Shown: positions 41,590-51,305, numbered from the stretch's first letter. The stretch is 64,000 nt of DNA from Saccharomonospora sp. NB11 (GCF_015910535.1 NZ_JACBJG010000012.1:80703-144702); one strand, 5' to 3'. The notes: generated by a model from the sequence alone, not told the origin. A program made the numbers and translations.

Positions 41590-42072
41590 TCAGCGGGCCG
41601 CCACCGTGCCGTCGGAGGCGACGTCGAGGTGCAGTTGCGGACCACCTGCGCCACAGCCGGGTCCGTTCGGCGACCCCCACTGCGGGGTGGCCCGCACCGT
41701 GCCGGTCGCGAGTGTCTCGCCCGCGAGGTCGGACACCACGAGCCTCACCTCCACCGGCCGGTCCGGCAGGTCGGGCAGGTCCGCGAAGCCCGTCGTCCCC
41801 CCGGTCTCGCGGACATGAGCCGAGCACACCGCGTCGGGCCCCTCGCCCTCACAACCGTCGTCGACGGCCTCCGTGGCCGGGCGCAGCTCGACGGCCATCG
41901 TTTCGCACCGGCCTTCCCGGCACACCTCCACCTCGGCGGTGTGGGCGGGCAGTCCGCTCGCGACGTCGACGCCGATCCCGGCGGGCATTCCGATCGCGGT
42001 GCACTCCGCCGCACCGGAGCAGCCGACACACCCTGCGAGGACGAGACACCACGACACGATCACACGACGCAT
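41590..42072 (-). CDS. Small lipoprotein, unknown
   Basis: This 160-residue protein has a leader (MRRVIVSWCLVLAGC) ending in an LAGC lipobox. The mature part is cysteine-rich (six or more) and beta-rich, with VEVRLVVSDLAGETLATGTV. I recognise no family. The ATG at 42072 leaves a proper signal peptide; a longer start adds seven residues. It is convergent with the permease gene and divergent from the aldehyde dehydrogenase. Confidence 0.75.
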   Translation of the reverse strand: MRRVIVSWCLVLAGCVGCSGAAECTAIGMPAGIGVDVASGLPAHTAEVEVCREGRCETMAVELRPATEAVDDGCEGEGPDAVCSAHVRETGGTTGFADLPDLPDRPVEVRLVVSDLAGETLATGTVRATPQWGSPNGPGCGAGGPQLHLDVASDGTVAAR

Positions 42073-42146
42073 ACCGGTGACGACGGTGTCCACCCGCTCC
42101 GAGGTTGCACGGGTGTCGGGCGAGCACGCTCGGGTAACCCGTTCGC

Positions 42147-43607
42147 ATGAGCGAGCACGACATCATCGACCGGGCCCGCACGCAACTGCTGATCGGCGGA
42201 ACCTGGCGTGCGTCGGCCGACGGCAGCGTGTTCGGCGTGACCGACCCCGGCACCGGCGCGACGCTGTGCGAGGTCGCCGACGGGCAGGCCGACGACGCGA
42301 AGGCCGCCGTCGAAGCCGCCGTCGACGCGCAGGACGCCTGGGCAGCCACCCCGCCGCGAGAACGCGGCGAGATCCTGCGGCGAGCCTGGCAGTCGATGAC
42401 GGACCGCGCCGACGAGCTGGCCACGCTCATGACGTTGGAGATGGGCAAGAGCCTCACCGAGTCACGAGCCGAGGTCGCCTACGCCGCCGACTACTTCCGG
42501 TGGTTCTCCGAGGAGGCCGTGCGCATCGATGGCAACTACAAGAAGACCCCGGACGGCAGCGCCCGCATGATCGTCACCCGCCAACCCGTGGGGCCGTGCC
42601 TGCTGATCACTCCGTGGAACTTCCCGCTGGCCATGGGCACCCGCAAGATCGGCCCGGCGCTCGCGGCGGGATGCACGGCGATCGTCAAACCCGCCCAGCT
42701 CACGCCGCTGTCGATGCTGACCCTCGCCGCCCTCCTCGCCGAGGCCGGAGTGCCGGACGGCGTCGTCAACGTCGTGCCGAGCACGTCGGCCACCCGCGTC
42801 GTGGCTCCCGTCCTCGCCGACCCGCGCATCCGCAAGATGTCGTTCACGGGCTCCACCGAGGTGGGCCGCGCGCTCGTCGAGCAGTGCGCCCCGAACCTGC
42901 AGCGCATGTCCATGGAACTCGGGGGCAACGCGGCTTTCCTCGTGTTCGCCGACGCCGACCTCGACGCCGCCGTGGCCGGTGCGGTGACCGCCAAGATGCG
43001 CAACAACGGCGAGTCGTGCGTGGCCGCCAACCGCTTCCTCGTGCACGAGTCGATCGCCGACGAGTTCACCCGCATGCTGACCGACCGCATGGCGGGGCTG
43101 CCCGTGGGACACGGCACGCAACCGGACGTGGTCGTCGGCCCACTCGTCAACGAGAGCCAACGCGCCACGGTGGCCGACCTCGTGGGGGACGCGGTGAGCC
43201 GTGGCGCGCGGGCGACGACCGGTGGCGAGCCCGGGGAGGGCGACGGCTACTTCTACCGGCCGACCGTGCTCGCCGACGTCCCCGACGACGCCCGCATCCT
43301 CCGAGAGGAGGTGTTCGGCCCGGTGGCGCCCGTGACGACGTTCGCCGACGAGGACGAGGCGGTCACCGAGGCCAACGACACGGAGTACGGGCTCGTCGGC
43401 TACGTGTTCACCCGTGACCTCGACCGCGCCGTGCGGGTCGGCGAAGCCCTGGAGACCGGCATGGTGGGCATCAACACGGGGCTGGTCTCCAACGCCTCGG
43501 CGCCGTTCGGCGGGGTCAAGGCGTCGGGCTTCGGTCGGGAGGGAGGCGACGAGGGCATCGCCGAGTACCTGGACACGAAGTACCTGTCGTTGGCCCTGCG
43601 TTCCTGA
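42147..43607 (+). CDS. gabD: NAD(P)-dependent succinate-semialdehyde dehydrogenase
   Basis: This 486-residue aldehyde dehydrogenase has all catalytic positions: Asn in PWNFPL, Glu257 in MELGGNA, nucleophile Cys291 in NNGESC, and the GSTEVGR cofactor loop. The closest subfamily is GabD, oxidising succinate semialdehyde to succinate in GABA degradation, judged from motifs such as EMGKSLTES and the GESCVAANR start of the Cys loop. No GABA transaminase is adjacent. A TAACCC box ends six bases before the ATG, suggesting leaderless translation. Confidence 0.92.
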   Translation: MSEHDIIDRARTQLLIGGTWRASADGSVFGVTDPGTGATLCEVADGQADDAKAAVEAAVDAQDAWAATPPRERGEILRRAWQSMTDRADELATLMTLEMGKSLTESRAEVAYAADYFRWFSEEAVRIDGNYKKTPDGSARMIVTRQPVGPCLLITPWNFPLAMGTRKIGPALAAGCTAIVKPAQLTPLSMLTLAALLAEAGVPDGVVNVVPSTSATRVVAPVLADPRIRKMSFTGSTEVGRALVEQCAPNLQRMSMELGGNAAFLVFADADLDAAVAGAVTAKMRNNGESCVAANRFLVHESIADEFTRMLTDRMAGLPVGHGTQPDVVVGPLVNESQRATVADLVGDAVSRGARATTGGEPGEGDGYFYRPTVLADVPDDARILREEVFGPVAPVTTFADEDEAVTEANDTEYGLVGYVFTRDLDRAVRVGEALETGMVGINTGLVSNASAPFGGVKASGFGREGGDEGIAEYLDTKYLSLALRS

Positions 43608-43611
43608 GGCG

Positions 43612-44040
43612 TCAGTTCGGCTCGGGTGGAGTCGGGTCGTCGACGTCGATGACGCTGCCGGTGCCGCGCAACACGACCTCCGAGGAGAAGTGCCCCTCGC
43701 CCAACAACCGTTCGGTGGTGCCTTTCAGCTCGACCACCTCGTCGCCGCGCAGGAACACGAGGATGTTGCCCTCGGTGTCGAACCCGTACTCGGTGTCCGG
43801 CAACGGCGCACCGACCTCGCGCTCGACCCACTCCTCGGTGTGCGGGCCGAGGATCACGTGGACCGTGGTCCAGTCACCGGGCACCAACTCCTTGAGCGGC
43901 GTGCTCCGCCCGCTGTCACGCAGCTCGCGGAGGTGTCGGGCGAACCCCTCGTCGTAGTCCATCGACACCTCCTCCTTCCCCGGGCCACACGCGGCGAGCA
44001 CGGCGGCGAACAGCACCAACACGACGGTGACGACTCTCAT
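43612..44040 (-). CDS. Small lipoprotein, unknown
   Basis: This 142-residue protein has a leader ending VLAAC (lipobox, about residue 18) followed by GPGKEE. The mature part is beta-rich and acidic, with LGPHTEEWVEREVG and TEYGFDTEGNILVFLRGDEVVELKG. It resembles hypothetical secreted lipoproteins only in general form. It is convergent with the dehydrogenase gene with a four-base gap. Confidence 0.75.
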   Translation of the reverse strand: MRVVTVVLVLFAAVLAACGPGKEEVSMDYDEGFARHLRELRDSGRSTPLKELVPGDWTTVHVILGPHTEEWVEREVGAPLPDTEYGFDTEGNILVFLRGDEVVELKGTTERLLGEGHFSSEVVLRGTGSVIDVDDPTPPEPN

Positions 44041-44182
44041 CGGAACTCTTCTCAGTAACGGCCGTCCGGATAGGCCGACGGATCCTCCGGCGTTGTATGT
44101 CCTTCGCGCTCCGGAATAGGTGATCTCCTGCCCGTCGTGGTGCGAGTTCCCGCAGTTGGCCCCTATCGAAGTAGCCCCGCGC

Positions 44183-45046
44183 TCAGCGGGCGTGCCGGCG
44201 GACCTCGCGTTCCGCCTGCTCCAGCGCGGCCTTGGCCCGCTCGGTGCGGCGACGCGCGTCCGCCTCCTCGCGCTCGGCCGCACGAAGGCGCTTGCGGGCC
44301 TCGTCGCGGGCACGCCTGGCCTGCACCTCCGCCTCCCGGCGTCGCCGCTCGGCCGCGGCCCGTTCGGTGTCCTGCCAGGTTCGCGTCGGCGTATGGGACA
44401 GCTCAGCGTCCGTCGTCGAGGTCTTCAATTTCGCGGTGCTCGGCTCGGGGTTCTGCGCCGCCTTCGAGGGCTTCGCGGTGCTCGGCTCGGCCTCGCGCCG
44501 CGTACGCGACCGTGGCTTCGACGTCGTTCCACCTCGCGATGTCGAGGGACCGACGGGCAACCACGCCGCCTCGAAGACGTCCGACGACGGCGACAGAGCC
44601 GAGGTCAGACATCCGGCGGTGACGGCGTCGGCGGCCTGTTCGTCGGCCACCGCCGCCTCCAACGTGGCGGCGACTTCTCGCCGGACCGACTCGCCGACCC
44701 CGCCCGAAGCCAGCGCTTCCGCGCGCTCGACCAGGTCGTGCACGCGCTCGTGGCGTTCGTGGGTCAGCTCCCGTAGCCGGTCGCCCGCGAGGTCACGGTG
44801 CGCCGCCCGCATCCGCTCCCCCAGGGAGACGAGCGCGCGCACCTGGTCCGGATGCCGCCGCGCCACCGTGTTCACGAGCGCGGCAGCCGTGGTGGGTTTG
44901 CGGAGCTTGCGAATCCGCGCGGCGAGATCTTTCTCACCGTGCTCCCGCGCCTGCGCGGCTCGCCGGTCACGCGCGGCCACGAACTCACCGGGGTCGACGC
45001 CGTACAGCTCCCTGACCACGGCGTCGAGGGAATCGCTCGTTCCCAT
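44183..45046 (-). CDS. Charged coiled-coil protein, unknown
   Basis: This 287-residue protein has a conserved N-terminal third (about 1-100: LDAVVRELYGVDPGEFVAARD, then KPTTAAALVNTVARRHPDQV), a Ser/Thr/Pro/Lys-rich linker, and a C-terminal Arg/Glu/Ala coiled coil. It has no membrane or catalytic motif. The KPTTAAALVN pattern recurs in actinobacterial hypothetical proteins. It is divergent from the mycoredoxin gene with a 78-base gap. Confidence 0.8.
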   Translation of the reverse strand: MGTSDSLDAVVRELYGVDPGEFVAARDRRAAQAREHGEKDLAARIRKLRKPTTAAALVNTVARRHPDQVRALVSLGERMRAAHRDLAGDRLRELTHERHERVHDLVERAEALASGGVGESVRREVAATLEAAVADEQAADAVTAGCLTSALSPSSDVFEAAWLPVGPSTSRGGTTSKPRSRTRREAEPSTAKPSKAAQNPEPSTAKLKTSTTDAELSHTPTRTWQDTERAAAERRRREAEVQARRARDEARKRLRAAEREEADARRRTERAKAALEQAEREVRRHAR

Positions 45047-45124
45047 GCCTCCCAGGCTCCCGCAGGGCGGCCGATCGGGCCACGGTCAGCCACGGTTACG
45101 GTGTCGGCAGAGGGAGGAGCCACA

Positions 45125-45427
45125 TTGGGTATCGACACGATCGAGTTCTACTGGCGGCCCGGCTGCCCGTTCTGTGCGATCCTGCGGGGTCGCCTGCGGG
45201 AGAGCGGCCTGCCGGTGCGAGAGATCAACATCTGGGAGGACTCCGAGGCGGCCGCGCGCGTGCGATCGGTGAACCAGGGCAACGAGACCGTGCCCACCGT
45301 GTTCATCGGCGACCGCGCTCTGGTGAACCCGAGCATGGACGAGTTGACCGCCGTGATCGAGCGGGAGGCTCCCGAGCTGTTCGACCTGGCCCAGCCCGCC
45401 ACCCAGGGCTACGGCTCCCGGCACTGA
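45125..45427 (+). CDS. mrx: Mycoredoxin/glutaredoxin-like protein
   Basis: This 100-residue thioredoxin-fold protein has the active site CPFC (Cys14, Cys17), the cis-proline motif TVPTVF and GDRALVNPS. In actinobacteria such proteins reduce mycothiol mixed disulfides. The start is TTG, chosen because GGGAGG lies six bases upstream and the fold needs that N-terminal strand; no ATG or GTG fits. Confidence 0.88.
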   Translation: MGIDTIEFYWRPGCPFCAILRGRLRESGLPVREINIWEDSEAAARVRSVNQGNETVPTVFIGDRALVNPSMDELTAVIEREAPELFDLAQPATQGYGSRH

Positions 45428-45433
45428 GTCCGT

Positions 45434-45763
45434 TCACCCGCTGTCTCCGGGTCGCCTCGTCACGATCCGGAACACGGGATGGCGGGCCGCGACGGCACGC
45501 AGCTCGTCGTCCGACGCATCGGCGGTGAGGCCGTCGAAGAACGCCCCGACTTCCCACCTCCAACGCTTCAGGTAGGCACGCAGGACCGGGAGCCGGGTGT
45601 CGTCGTGCACCTCGACCGCGTCGAACCACTCTTCCCGCCTGCCCACGGACAACCGGCCGGTTCCGGCGGCGCGGACGTTGCGCACCCACTCGGTGGTGCC
45701 CCGCGCCGCGACGAGGTACCGCTCGCCGTCGAGGGTGAGCACGTTCACCGGCGTCGACGACGT
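45434..45763 (-). pseudogene. Remnant of an F420-type nitroreductase (deazaflavin-dependent), N-terminus lost
   Basis: The last 107 residues match the C-terminal half of nitroreductase-family F420 proteins: TPVNVLTLDGERYLVAARG, EWVRNVRAAG, and RHPVFRIV at the end. Upstream of residue STPVN the reading frame turns into unrelated sequence that is antisense to a TetR fragment. The usual first 40-50 residues (the GRRSG-containing cofactor loop) are missing. Without them the protein could not bind F420, so I call it a broken gene. Confidence 0.7.
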
Positions 45764-45950
45764 CGAGGTTCCCGCGCCGATTCTGGCGAAGGTGCTTGCC
45801 GCGTGGACGCAACTGTTCGGGATGGTCGGCTTCGAACTCACGGGCCAGTTCGCGGGCGCGCTGGAGCCCGCCGACACGTTCGTCTCCTACACGATCGAAC
45901 GAATGGCGGACTTCGTCGGTCTTGCCGGTGAACGCCGGAATGGCGGGTGA
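45760..45950 (+). pseudogene. Remnant of a TetR-family regulator, only the C-terminal part left
   Basis: About 63 codons match the end of TetR_C-type regulators: LAAWTQLFGMVGFELTGQF and then ERMADFVGLAGE. The HTH and first two-thirds are absent. The frame starts exactly where the antisense nitroreductase homology ends, so one deletion removed both 5' ends and the shared promoter. Confidence 0.65.
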
Positions 45951-46057
45951 TGCCCGACGGCGCGACGATCGGGCAGTCGGCACGGACAACCGCCGAGCGC
46001 GGGCAGCACTGACCGACGACAGCGACGAACTGGCGACCGACCGTCGAAGGAGAATCC

Positions 46058-46489
46058 ATGGCAACGCGTGAGGCGACCACTCACTGGACGGGTGGGCTCA
46101 ACAGCGGCTCGGGCGCGTTGACGCTCGACTCGTCGAACTCGGCCCGGTTCAACGTCACCTTTCCGCGCCGCATCGGCGAACCCGAAGGCACGTCGAGCCC
46201 GGAGGAGCTGCTCGCCGCGGCCCAGGCGTCGTGCTTGGCCATGAACCTCGCCGGCACCCTGGAGAAGGACGGCCTGACCCCGAAGACGATCGACGTGACC
46301 GCCGCGGTGACGGTGGAGCCCTCCGACGGCGGGCTGACCATCACCACCGTGGCGATCACGCTGCGGGCGGCGGTGGACGGTGTCGACGACGAGCGGTTCG
46401 GTCGGCTGGCGCAGCAGGCGAAGGACACCTGCCCCGTGAGCCGCGCGCTCGCGGGCACCACGATCACGCTGGACGCCGCCCTCGCGTGA
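46058..46489 (+). CDS. osmC: OsmC/Ohr-family peroxidase
   Basis: This 143-residue protein has both redox cysteines of the family: Cys59 in AQASCLAM and Cys125 in KDTCPVSR. It also has the typical opening ATTHWTGGLNSGSG. OsmC proteins reduce organic hydroperoxides as dimers, here probably with a mycothiol or dihydrolipoamide system. GAAGGAGA lies five bases before the ATG. It stands alone. Confidence 0.93.
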   Translation: MATREATTHWTGGLNSGSGALTLDSSNSARFNVTFPRRIGEPEGTSSPEELLAAAQASCLAMNLAGTLEKDGLTPKTIDVTAAVTVEPSDGGLTITTVAITLRAAVDGVDDERFGRLAQQAKDTCPVSRALAGTTITLDAALA

Positions 46490-46504
46490 CACCGTCCACC
46501 GCAC

Positions 46505-47686
46505 TCACGCCGGTGGCGCCAGTACGACCACCGAGTTGTGCCCGCCCATCCCGAGCGACGACTTCACGGTGAGCCGGTCGTCCACCGGAACGGTCCCGTG
46601 GAGCAGTCGGGGGTGCGCCGGAGCCACCTTCGGCGGCGCGGGCACGTGACCGCGGTCGTACCCGAGTGCCGCCACGGCCACCTCGACGGCCGCCGCCGCG
46701 CCCTGGCAGTGCCCCACCAGCGGCTTCACCGAGTACAGCCCCGCGTCGTCGGCGAACAACTCGTCCGCGATGGTCGCCTCGGTCGTGTCGCACTGCCGTG
46801 TTCCCGGTCCGTGCGCGTTGAGGTACCCGACCGCCGACGCCGGCACTCCCGCGTCGCTCAGGGCGTCGTGGAAGCTGCGCCGCACCTGGTGCAGCGTCGG
46901 GTCGATCGAGGTGGCGTGGAAGGCGTCGTGCGACATGGCACCGCCCAACACCGAGGAGTAGGGCTCACGCGCGTGCCTCGACAGCACGAACGCCACGGAC
47001 GCCTCCCCCATCACGAACCCCCGGCTGCCCTCCTGGAACGGCCGGCAGCCGTCGAGCGGGTCGGTGTCCACGACGGTGACGCCGAGGCGGACGAAGTGCC
47101 GCACGTTCTCCGGCGTCAGCGACAAGTCGGTGGCGACCAGCACGACGTCGTCGACGATCCCGCTCTCCAACCACAGCTTCGCGGTGAGCAGACCGGCGTT
47201 GCCCGAGGCGCACATGGCCGAGACGTTCATGGCGGGCCCGTGGAAGCCGTACTCCTGCATGAGCGTCGACATGGGCGTGGACGGCATCAGGGCGAGGTAG
47301 TCCCTCGGCCGGAGGTCGCCGTGTTCGGCCAGGTAGAAGTCCCGCCACAGCTCCACCTCGCCGAGCACCACCGCGTGCAGGAGCCCGACCCGACGGCCCT
47401 CGCTCCAGCCACGGCGGTGAGCGTCCTCGATGGCCTCGCGCGCCGCCGCACGCATGGCTCTGGCGAACCGTCCGCGGCCGTCGGTGTCGAGGCCGCCGTC
47501 CGGCACCCTGGCCACCCAGCCCGCGTCGAGCGCGTCACTTCCTCCTCCTCTGTCGGCACCGAAGCCCTGGGTGAGGACGGCGGCGGGCTTCGTCGTCCGC
47601 AGCCCCTCCCACAGCGCTTCGCGGCCCCAGCCGTAGCCGGTGACCGCGCCAATGCCGCAAATGCTGATTCCAGTAGGTGAACTCAC
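46505..47686 (-). CDS. Stand-alone beta-ketoacyl synthase
   Basis: This 393-residue thiolase-fold protein has the catalytic triad of KAS II-like enzymes: Cys159 in SAMCASG, His292 in NAHGPGT, and His326 with Lys321 in KPLVGHCQG. The C-terminal SSLGMGGHNSVVVL glycine turn is also present. Decarboxylative Claisen condensation is therefore possible. No acyl carrier protein, ketoreductase or chain-length partner lies nearby, so it is an orphan. It may serve a fatty acid, polyene or aryl-polyene-type product encoded elsewhere. It is convergent with OsmC, 15 bases away. Confidence 0.88.
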   Translation of the reverse strand: MSSPTGISICGIGAVTGYGWGREALWEGLRTTKPAAVLTQGFGADRGGGSDALDAGWVARVPDGGLDTDGRGRFARAMRAAAREAIEDAHRRGWSEGRRVGLLHAVVLGEVELWRDFYLAEHGDLRPRDYLALMPSTPMSTLMQEYGFHGPAMNVSAMCASGNAGLLTAKLWLESGIVDDVVLVATDLSLTPENVRHFVRLGVTVVDTDPLDGCRPFQEGSRGFVMGEASVAFVLSRHAREPYSSVLGGAMSHDAFHATSIDPTLHQVRRSFHDALSDAGVPASAVGYLNAHGPGTRQCDTTEATIADELFADDAGLYSVKPLVGHCQGAAAAVEVAVAALGYDRGHVPAPPKVAPAHPRLLHGTVPVDDRLTVKSSLGMGGHNSVVVLAPPA

Positions 47687-47894
47687 GATGTCCCCTCACT
47701 TCCGTTCGCTATTCCGGCGTCCTCTGCCGCCCCCTGCCGAAGGGCACGGCCCTGAATGTCCGCCTACTCTGGTGACGGCCGGTCGAGAGGAATGAGGACG
47801 CGTGCCGTGGGAGACGAGGGACGATTCCTCCTATTCGCCCAGTGGTGATTTCATGCTGTAATCGAACCCCCGGCGACGAGCAGCGGATGGATTG

Positions 47895-50669
47895 ATGATG
47901 GAGGCGTACACCCACGACGAGGTGGCCACCTGGCAACAGCAGGTGGACGTCGTCGAGCTCGCGCTCGCCGCGACGACGGCAGGGGCGTGGTCCGTCGACC
48001 TCCCGACCTTCGAGACTACGTGGAGTGCAGAACTGCCCGCGGTGCTCGGGGTGGAGGCCGACCCGGACGCCGACACCTCGGCCACCGTGCGGAAGCGGCT
48101 GCTCGAATTGATCGAACCGCTGACCGTGGCCGCACAGAATTGCCCGGTGTGGCACAATTTCGATCTCGAGCAGCGCCATACGACGCCCGGCGGTGAAACA
48201 CGATGGACCCGCTTTCTCGCCCGCGCCCAGGGCGACGCCGTCACCGGGAAGGTGCATCGACTGGTGGGACTCGCCGCCGACGTGACTGAACGGCACGGCA
48301 ACGCGCAGGCGCTGGCCGACCTCGCCGACCGCTACCGCCTGCTCGTGGAGTTCAGCCCGGACGGCATCTGTGTGCACCAGGACGGAGACCTGGTGTACGT
48401 CAACCCGGCCGCAGCTCGGTTCGTGGCCGCCGACGAACCGTCCGCCCTGCTCGGCCAGCCGATCATCGACTTCGTCGCACCGTCCTCCGTGCCGGAGATG
48501 CTGCAGCGCGTGTCGTCCCTGCACAGCACCGGGCAGGCCACTGAGCCTACAGAGGTACGACTCGCGCGCCTCGACGGCGGTTCGATGCTCATCGAGTCCG
48601 TGTCGGTGCGCACGACCTGGAAGGGCCGCCCCGCCTACCAGGTGATCATGCGCGACATCACGGCGCAGAAGGCCGCCGAGGCGGCGTTGCGCTACCAGGC
48701 CGCGCTGGTGACCCACGTCAGCGACGCGATCATCGGGACGTCGTCGGACGGCATGGTGACGAGTTGGAACCCCGCCGCCGAACGCGTGTACGGACACAGT
48801 GCCGACGTCGCCCTCGGCAGGCCGGTGGGCGAGGTCGTGGGCGCGACGCTCGACCCGCAGGCCGTGGTGGCTCAGGGCGGCGTGGTCGAGGCGGAACACC
48901 GCAAGGCCGACGGCTCCACTCTGACGGTCCGGGTGTCGGCGTCCCCGATGGACACCGGTTACGTGCTGGTGTGCGCCGACGAGACCGCACGACGAGCCGC
49001 CGAACACCGCTACCGCACCGTTGTGGCCGCTCTCGACGAGGGTGTCGTCGTGCTCGACGCCAACGGCCTGGTCGGCTCGGCAAACCCCGCGGCGGGCCGC
49101 ATCCTCGGCCTGCCCGTCGAGACGATGATCGGCAATTCGCCGACGCTGTTCCCCCTCTACGACGAGTCGGGAGCGCGCATCCCGCCCAGCGAGTACCCGT
49201 CGGCGCTGGTGCGCACCACGGGCAAGGCCACCCACGCCCGGGTCGTGCGAGCCCGGCGGCCCGACGGGTGCTGGGTCTGGCTGTCGATGAGCTGCCGCCC
49301 GTTGGACTCCAACGCCGCGCCGCCCCACCAGGTCGTCACGTCGTTCACCGACATCACCGAACGCAAGGCCATCGGTGAGCGGCTCGAACACGACGCCACC
49401 CACGACCCGCTCACCGGGCTGGCCAACCGCACGCTCGTCCTCCAGCGGTTGAGCGAGGCGCTGCGGCGTCGGCATGCCGGGGCACTCGCCTGCGTGCTGT
49501 TCATCGACCTGGACAAGTTCAAGGTCATCAACGACTCGCTCGGCCACGGCATCGGCGACAAGGTGCTGCGGATCGCCGGCCAGCGGTTGAAGAACAGCGT
49601 GCGCCGACACGACCTCGTGGGCAGGCTCGGCGGCGACGAGTTCGCCGTCGTGACCCTCGGCATGGAGCACGGCAAGCAGATCCGCGCGCTCATCAACCAC
49701 ATCCGCAACGCACTCACCGAACCGATCACGGTGGACGGCCGCAAGCTGCGCATCGACGCCAGCATCGGGGTGGTCACGGCGGGCGAGGACGACGACCGGA
49801 CGGCCGAGGACCTGCTTCGCGACGCCGACGTGGCCATGTACCAGGCGAAGACCCGGGGTCGGGGCCGTCACGAGTTCTTCGATGTCGAACTGCGCGAGCG
49901 TGTCCAGCGGCAGTTGCGGTTGGAGCAGGACCTGCGGGACTCCGTGCGTAGCGGGCAGCTCTGGGTCGCCTACCAGCCGGTCGTCGACCTGCGCACGTAC
50001 CAGCGAGTCGCGGTCGAGGGGCTGTTGCGCTGGCAGCACCCCGTGCACGGGGCGATCTCACCCAGCGAGTTCATCCCGCTGGCCGAGGAGAGCGACCTCA
50101 TCAAGCTGGTCGGCGGCCACATGCTCCGGACCGCCACCCGGGAAATGGCGCGGCGGCGACTGCGCGGCGACGTGCGCACCCGACTCACCGTCAACCTCTC
50201 CACCCGCCAGTTGGAGGACGAGTCGGTGGTGGACGCGGTCAGCGACGCACTGCGCAGCACGGGTCTGCCGGCCTCGGAGCTCTGCCTGGAGATCACCGAG
50301 AGTGCCCTCATGCGCGATCCGGAGACAGCGGGCGAGATCCTCACCGCGTTGCGCGGGCTGGGAGTGCGGTTGGCGATCGACGACTTCGGTACCGGGTACT
50401 CGTCGCTCGCGCAGCTCTGGAAACTCCCTCTGGACACTCTGAAGATCGATCGCTCGTTCGTCACCGGGCTCGACGGACCGGACCACGCCGACGCGGAGGC
50501 GATCGTCAAGGGCATCGTCACCATGGCCCACTCGATGGGGCTCACCGTGATCGCCGAGGGCACGGAGAACGAGCGCCAGGTGGCGATCCTGCGCGGACTC
50601 GGATGCGACCAGGCGCAGGGCTACCACTTCGGCAGGCCGGCCCCGGCCGACGAGGTGTTCCCGGGCTGA
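47895..50669 (+). CDS. PAS-GGDEF-EAL cyclic-di-GMP signalling protein
   Basis: This 924-residue soluble protein has an N-terminal PAS-like domain, then three further PAS domains to about residue 490. The GGDEF domain (RLGGDEF near 579) is intact, so diguanylate cyclase activity is likely. The EAL domain begins with EGL near 706 and keeps the metal and catalytic residues (TES, DDFGTGYSSL, DRSFV, EGTENERQ). Both synthesis and breakdown of c-di-GMP are possible. No membrane helix is seen. Two adjacent ATG codons make the start uncertain by one residue. Confidence 0.93.
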   Translation: MMEAYTHDEVATWQQQVDVVELALAATTAGAWSVDLPTFETTWSAELPAVLGVEADPDADTSATVRKRLLELIEPLTVAAQNCPVWHNFDLEQRHTTPGGETRWTRFLARAQGDAVTGKVHRLVGLAADVTERHGNAQALADLADRYRLLVEFSPDGICVHQDGDLVYVNPAAARFVAADEPSALLGQPIIDFVAPSSVPEMLQRVSSLHSTGQATEPTEVRLARLDGGSMLIESVSVRTTWKGRPAYQVIMRDITAQKAAEAALRYQAALVTHVSDAIIGTSSDGMVTSWNPAAERVYGHSADVALGRPVGEVVGATLDPQAVVAQGGVVEAEHRKADGSTLTVRVSASPMDTGYVLVCADETARRAAEHRYRTVVAALDEGVVVLDANGLVGSANPAAGRILGLPVETMIGNSPTLFPLYDESGARIPPSEYPSALVRTTGKATHARVVRARRPDGCWVWLSMSCRPLDSNAAPPHQVVTSFTDITERKAIGERLEHDATHDPLTGLANRTLVLQRLSEALRRRHAGALACVLFIDLDKFKVINDSLGHGIGDKVLRIAGQRLKNSVRRHDLVGRLGGDEFAVVTLGMEHGKQIRALINHIRNALTEPITVDGRKLRIDASIGVVTAGEDDDRTAEDLLRDADVAMYQAKTRGRGRHEFFDVELRERVQRQLRLEQDLRDSVRSGQLWVAYQPVVDLRTYQRVAVEGLLRWQHPVHGAISPSEFIPLAEESDLIKLVGGHMLRTATREMARRRLRGDVRTRLTVNLSTRQLEDESVVDAVSDALRSTGLPASELCLEITESALMRDPETAGEILTALRGLGVRLAIDDFGTGYSSLAQLWKLPLDTLKIDRSFVTGLDGPDHADAEAIVKGIVTMAHSMGLTVIAEGTENERQVAILRGLGCDQAQGYHFGRPAPADEVFPG

Positions 50670-50693
50670 GCGGCCCGGCCGTCGAGGACCTGG

Positions 50694-51305
50694 TCAGTCC
50701 TCGACGACCAGCACTTCGAGGGTTCTCGGGCCGTGCACGCCCTCCACGCGGTCCAACTCGATGTCGCTTGTTGCCGAGGGCCCGCTCACGAACGTCAGCG
50801 GACGGGTCGGGTCGAGTCGCCGCAGTGCCTCGGGGACGCTGACCGCGATCGCCTCGGCGGGAACGACGCACAGGTGGTAGTCGGGCACCAGCGTGAGCAG
50901 TCGACGTCCCTGGGCGGCGCCCGCGTCGAGGACGATGGTTCCCGTCTCCGCGATGCCCACGGCGGCTCCCGTCACCACGCCGTCGGCACCGTCCACGTCG
51001 TCGAGGCTCAACGGCGGGTCGTCGATCGACCAGCGAACGTCGTCGACCTGCCACGACGCGGGCAGGTCGGGCGGCGCCACCATGCGACGCGCGCCCCGAC
51101 GTCGGAGACAGTCGGCGATCCGGGCGGCCACGTCGGACGCGGCGACCCGGTGGACGACGGCCCGGTAGTGCTCGACCCGCTCGACGAACAGCCCCACCGG
51201 GTCGGCCACGGTGCGGGCGGTGTCGTAGTCCCTCGGCACGGGCCGTGGCGTCGGGCGTGGGGCACGGCGGATGCGGGCGAGGATCTCGCTGCGCGCGTCA
51301 CCCAT
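50694..51305 (-). CDS. lutC: Lactate utilisation protein C
   Basis: This is a 203-residue LUD-domain protein with ADGVVTGAAVGIAETGTIVLD and, near the end, FVSGPSATSDIEL. It is the third part of the LutABC complex, which oxidises L-lactate to pyruvate. It overlaps lutB by eight bases. It is convergent with the c-di-GMP gene. Confidence 0.9.
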   Translation of the reverse strand: MGDARSEILARIRRAPRPTPRPVPRDYDTARTVADPVGLFVERVEHYRAVVHRVAASDVAARIADCLRRRGARRMVAPPDLPASWQVDDVRWSIDDPPLSLDDVDGADGVVTGAAVGIAETGTIVLDAGAAQGRRLLTLVPDYHLCVVPAEAIAVSVPEALRRLDPTRPLTFVSGPSATSDIELDRVEGVHGPRTLEVLVVED

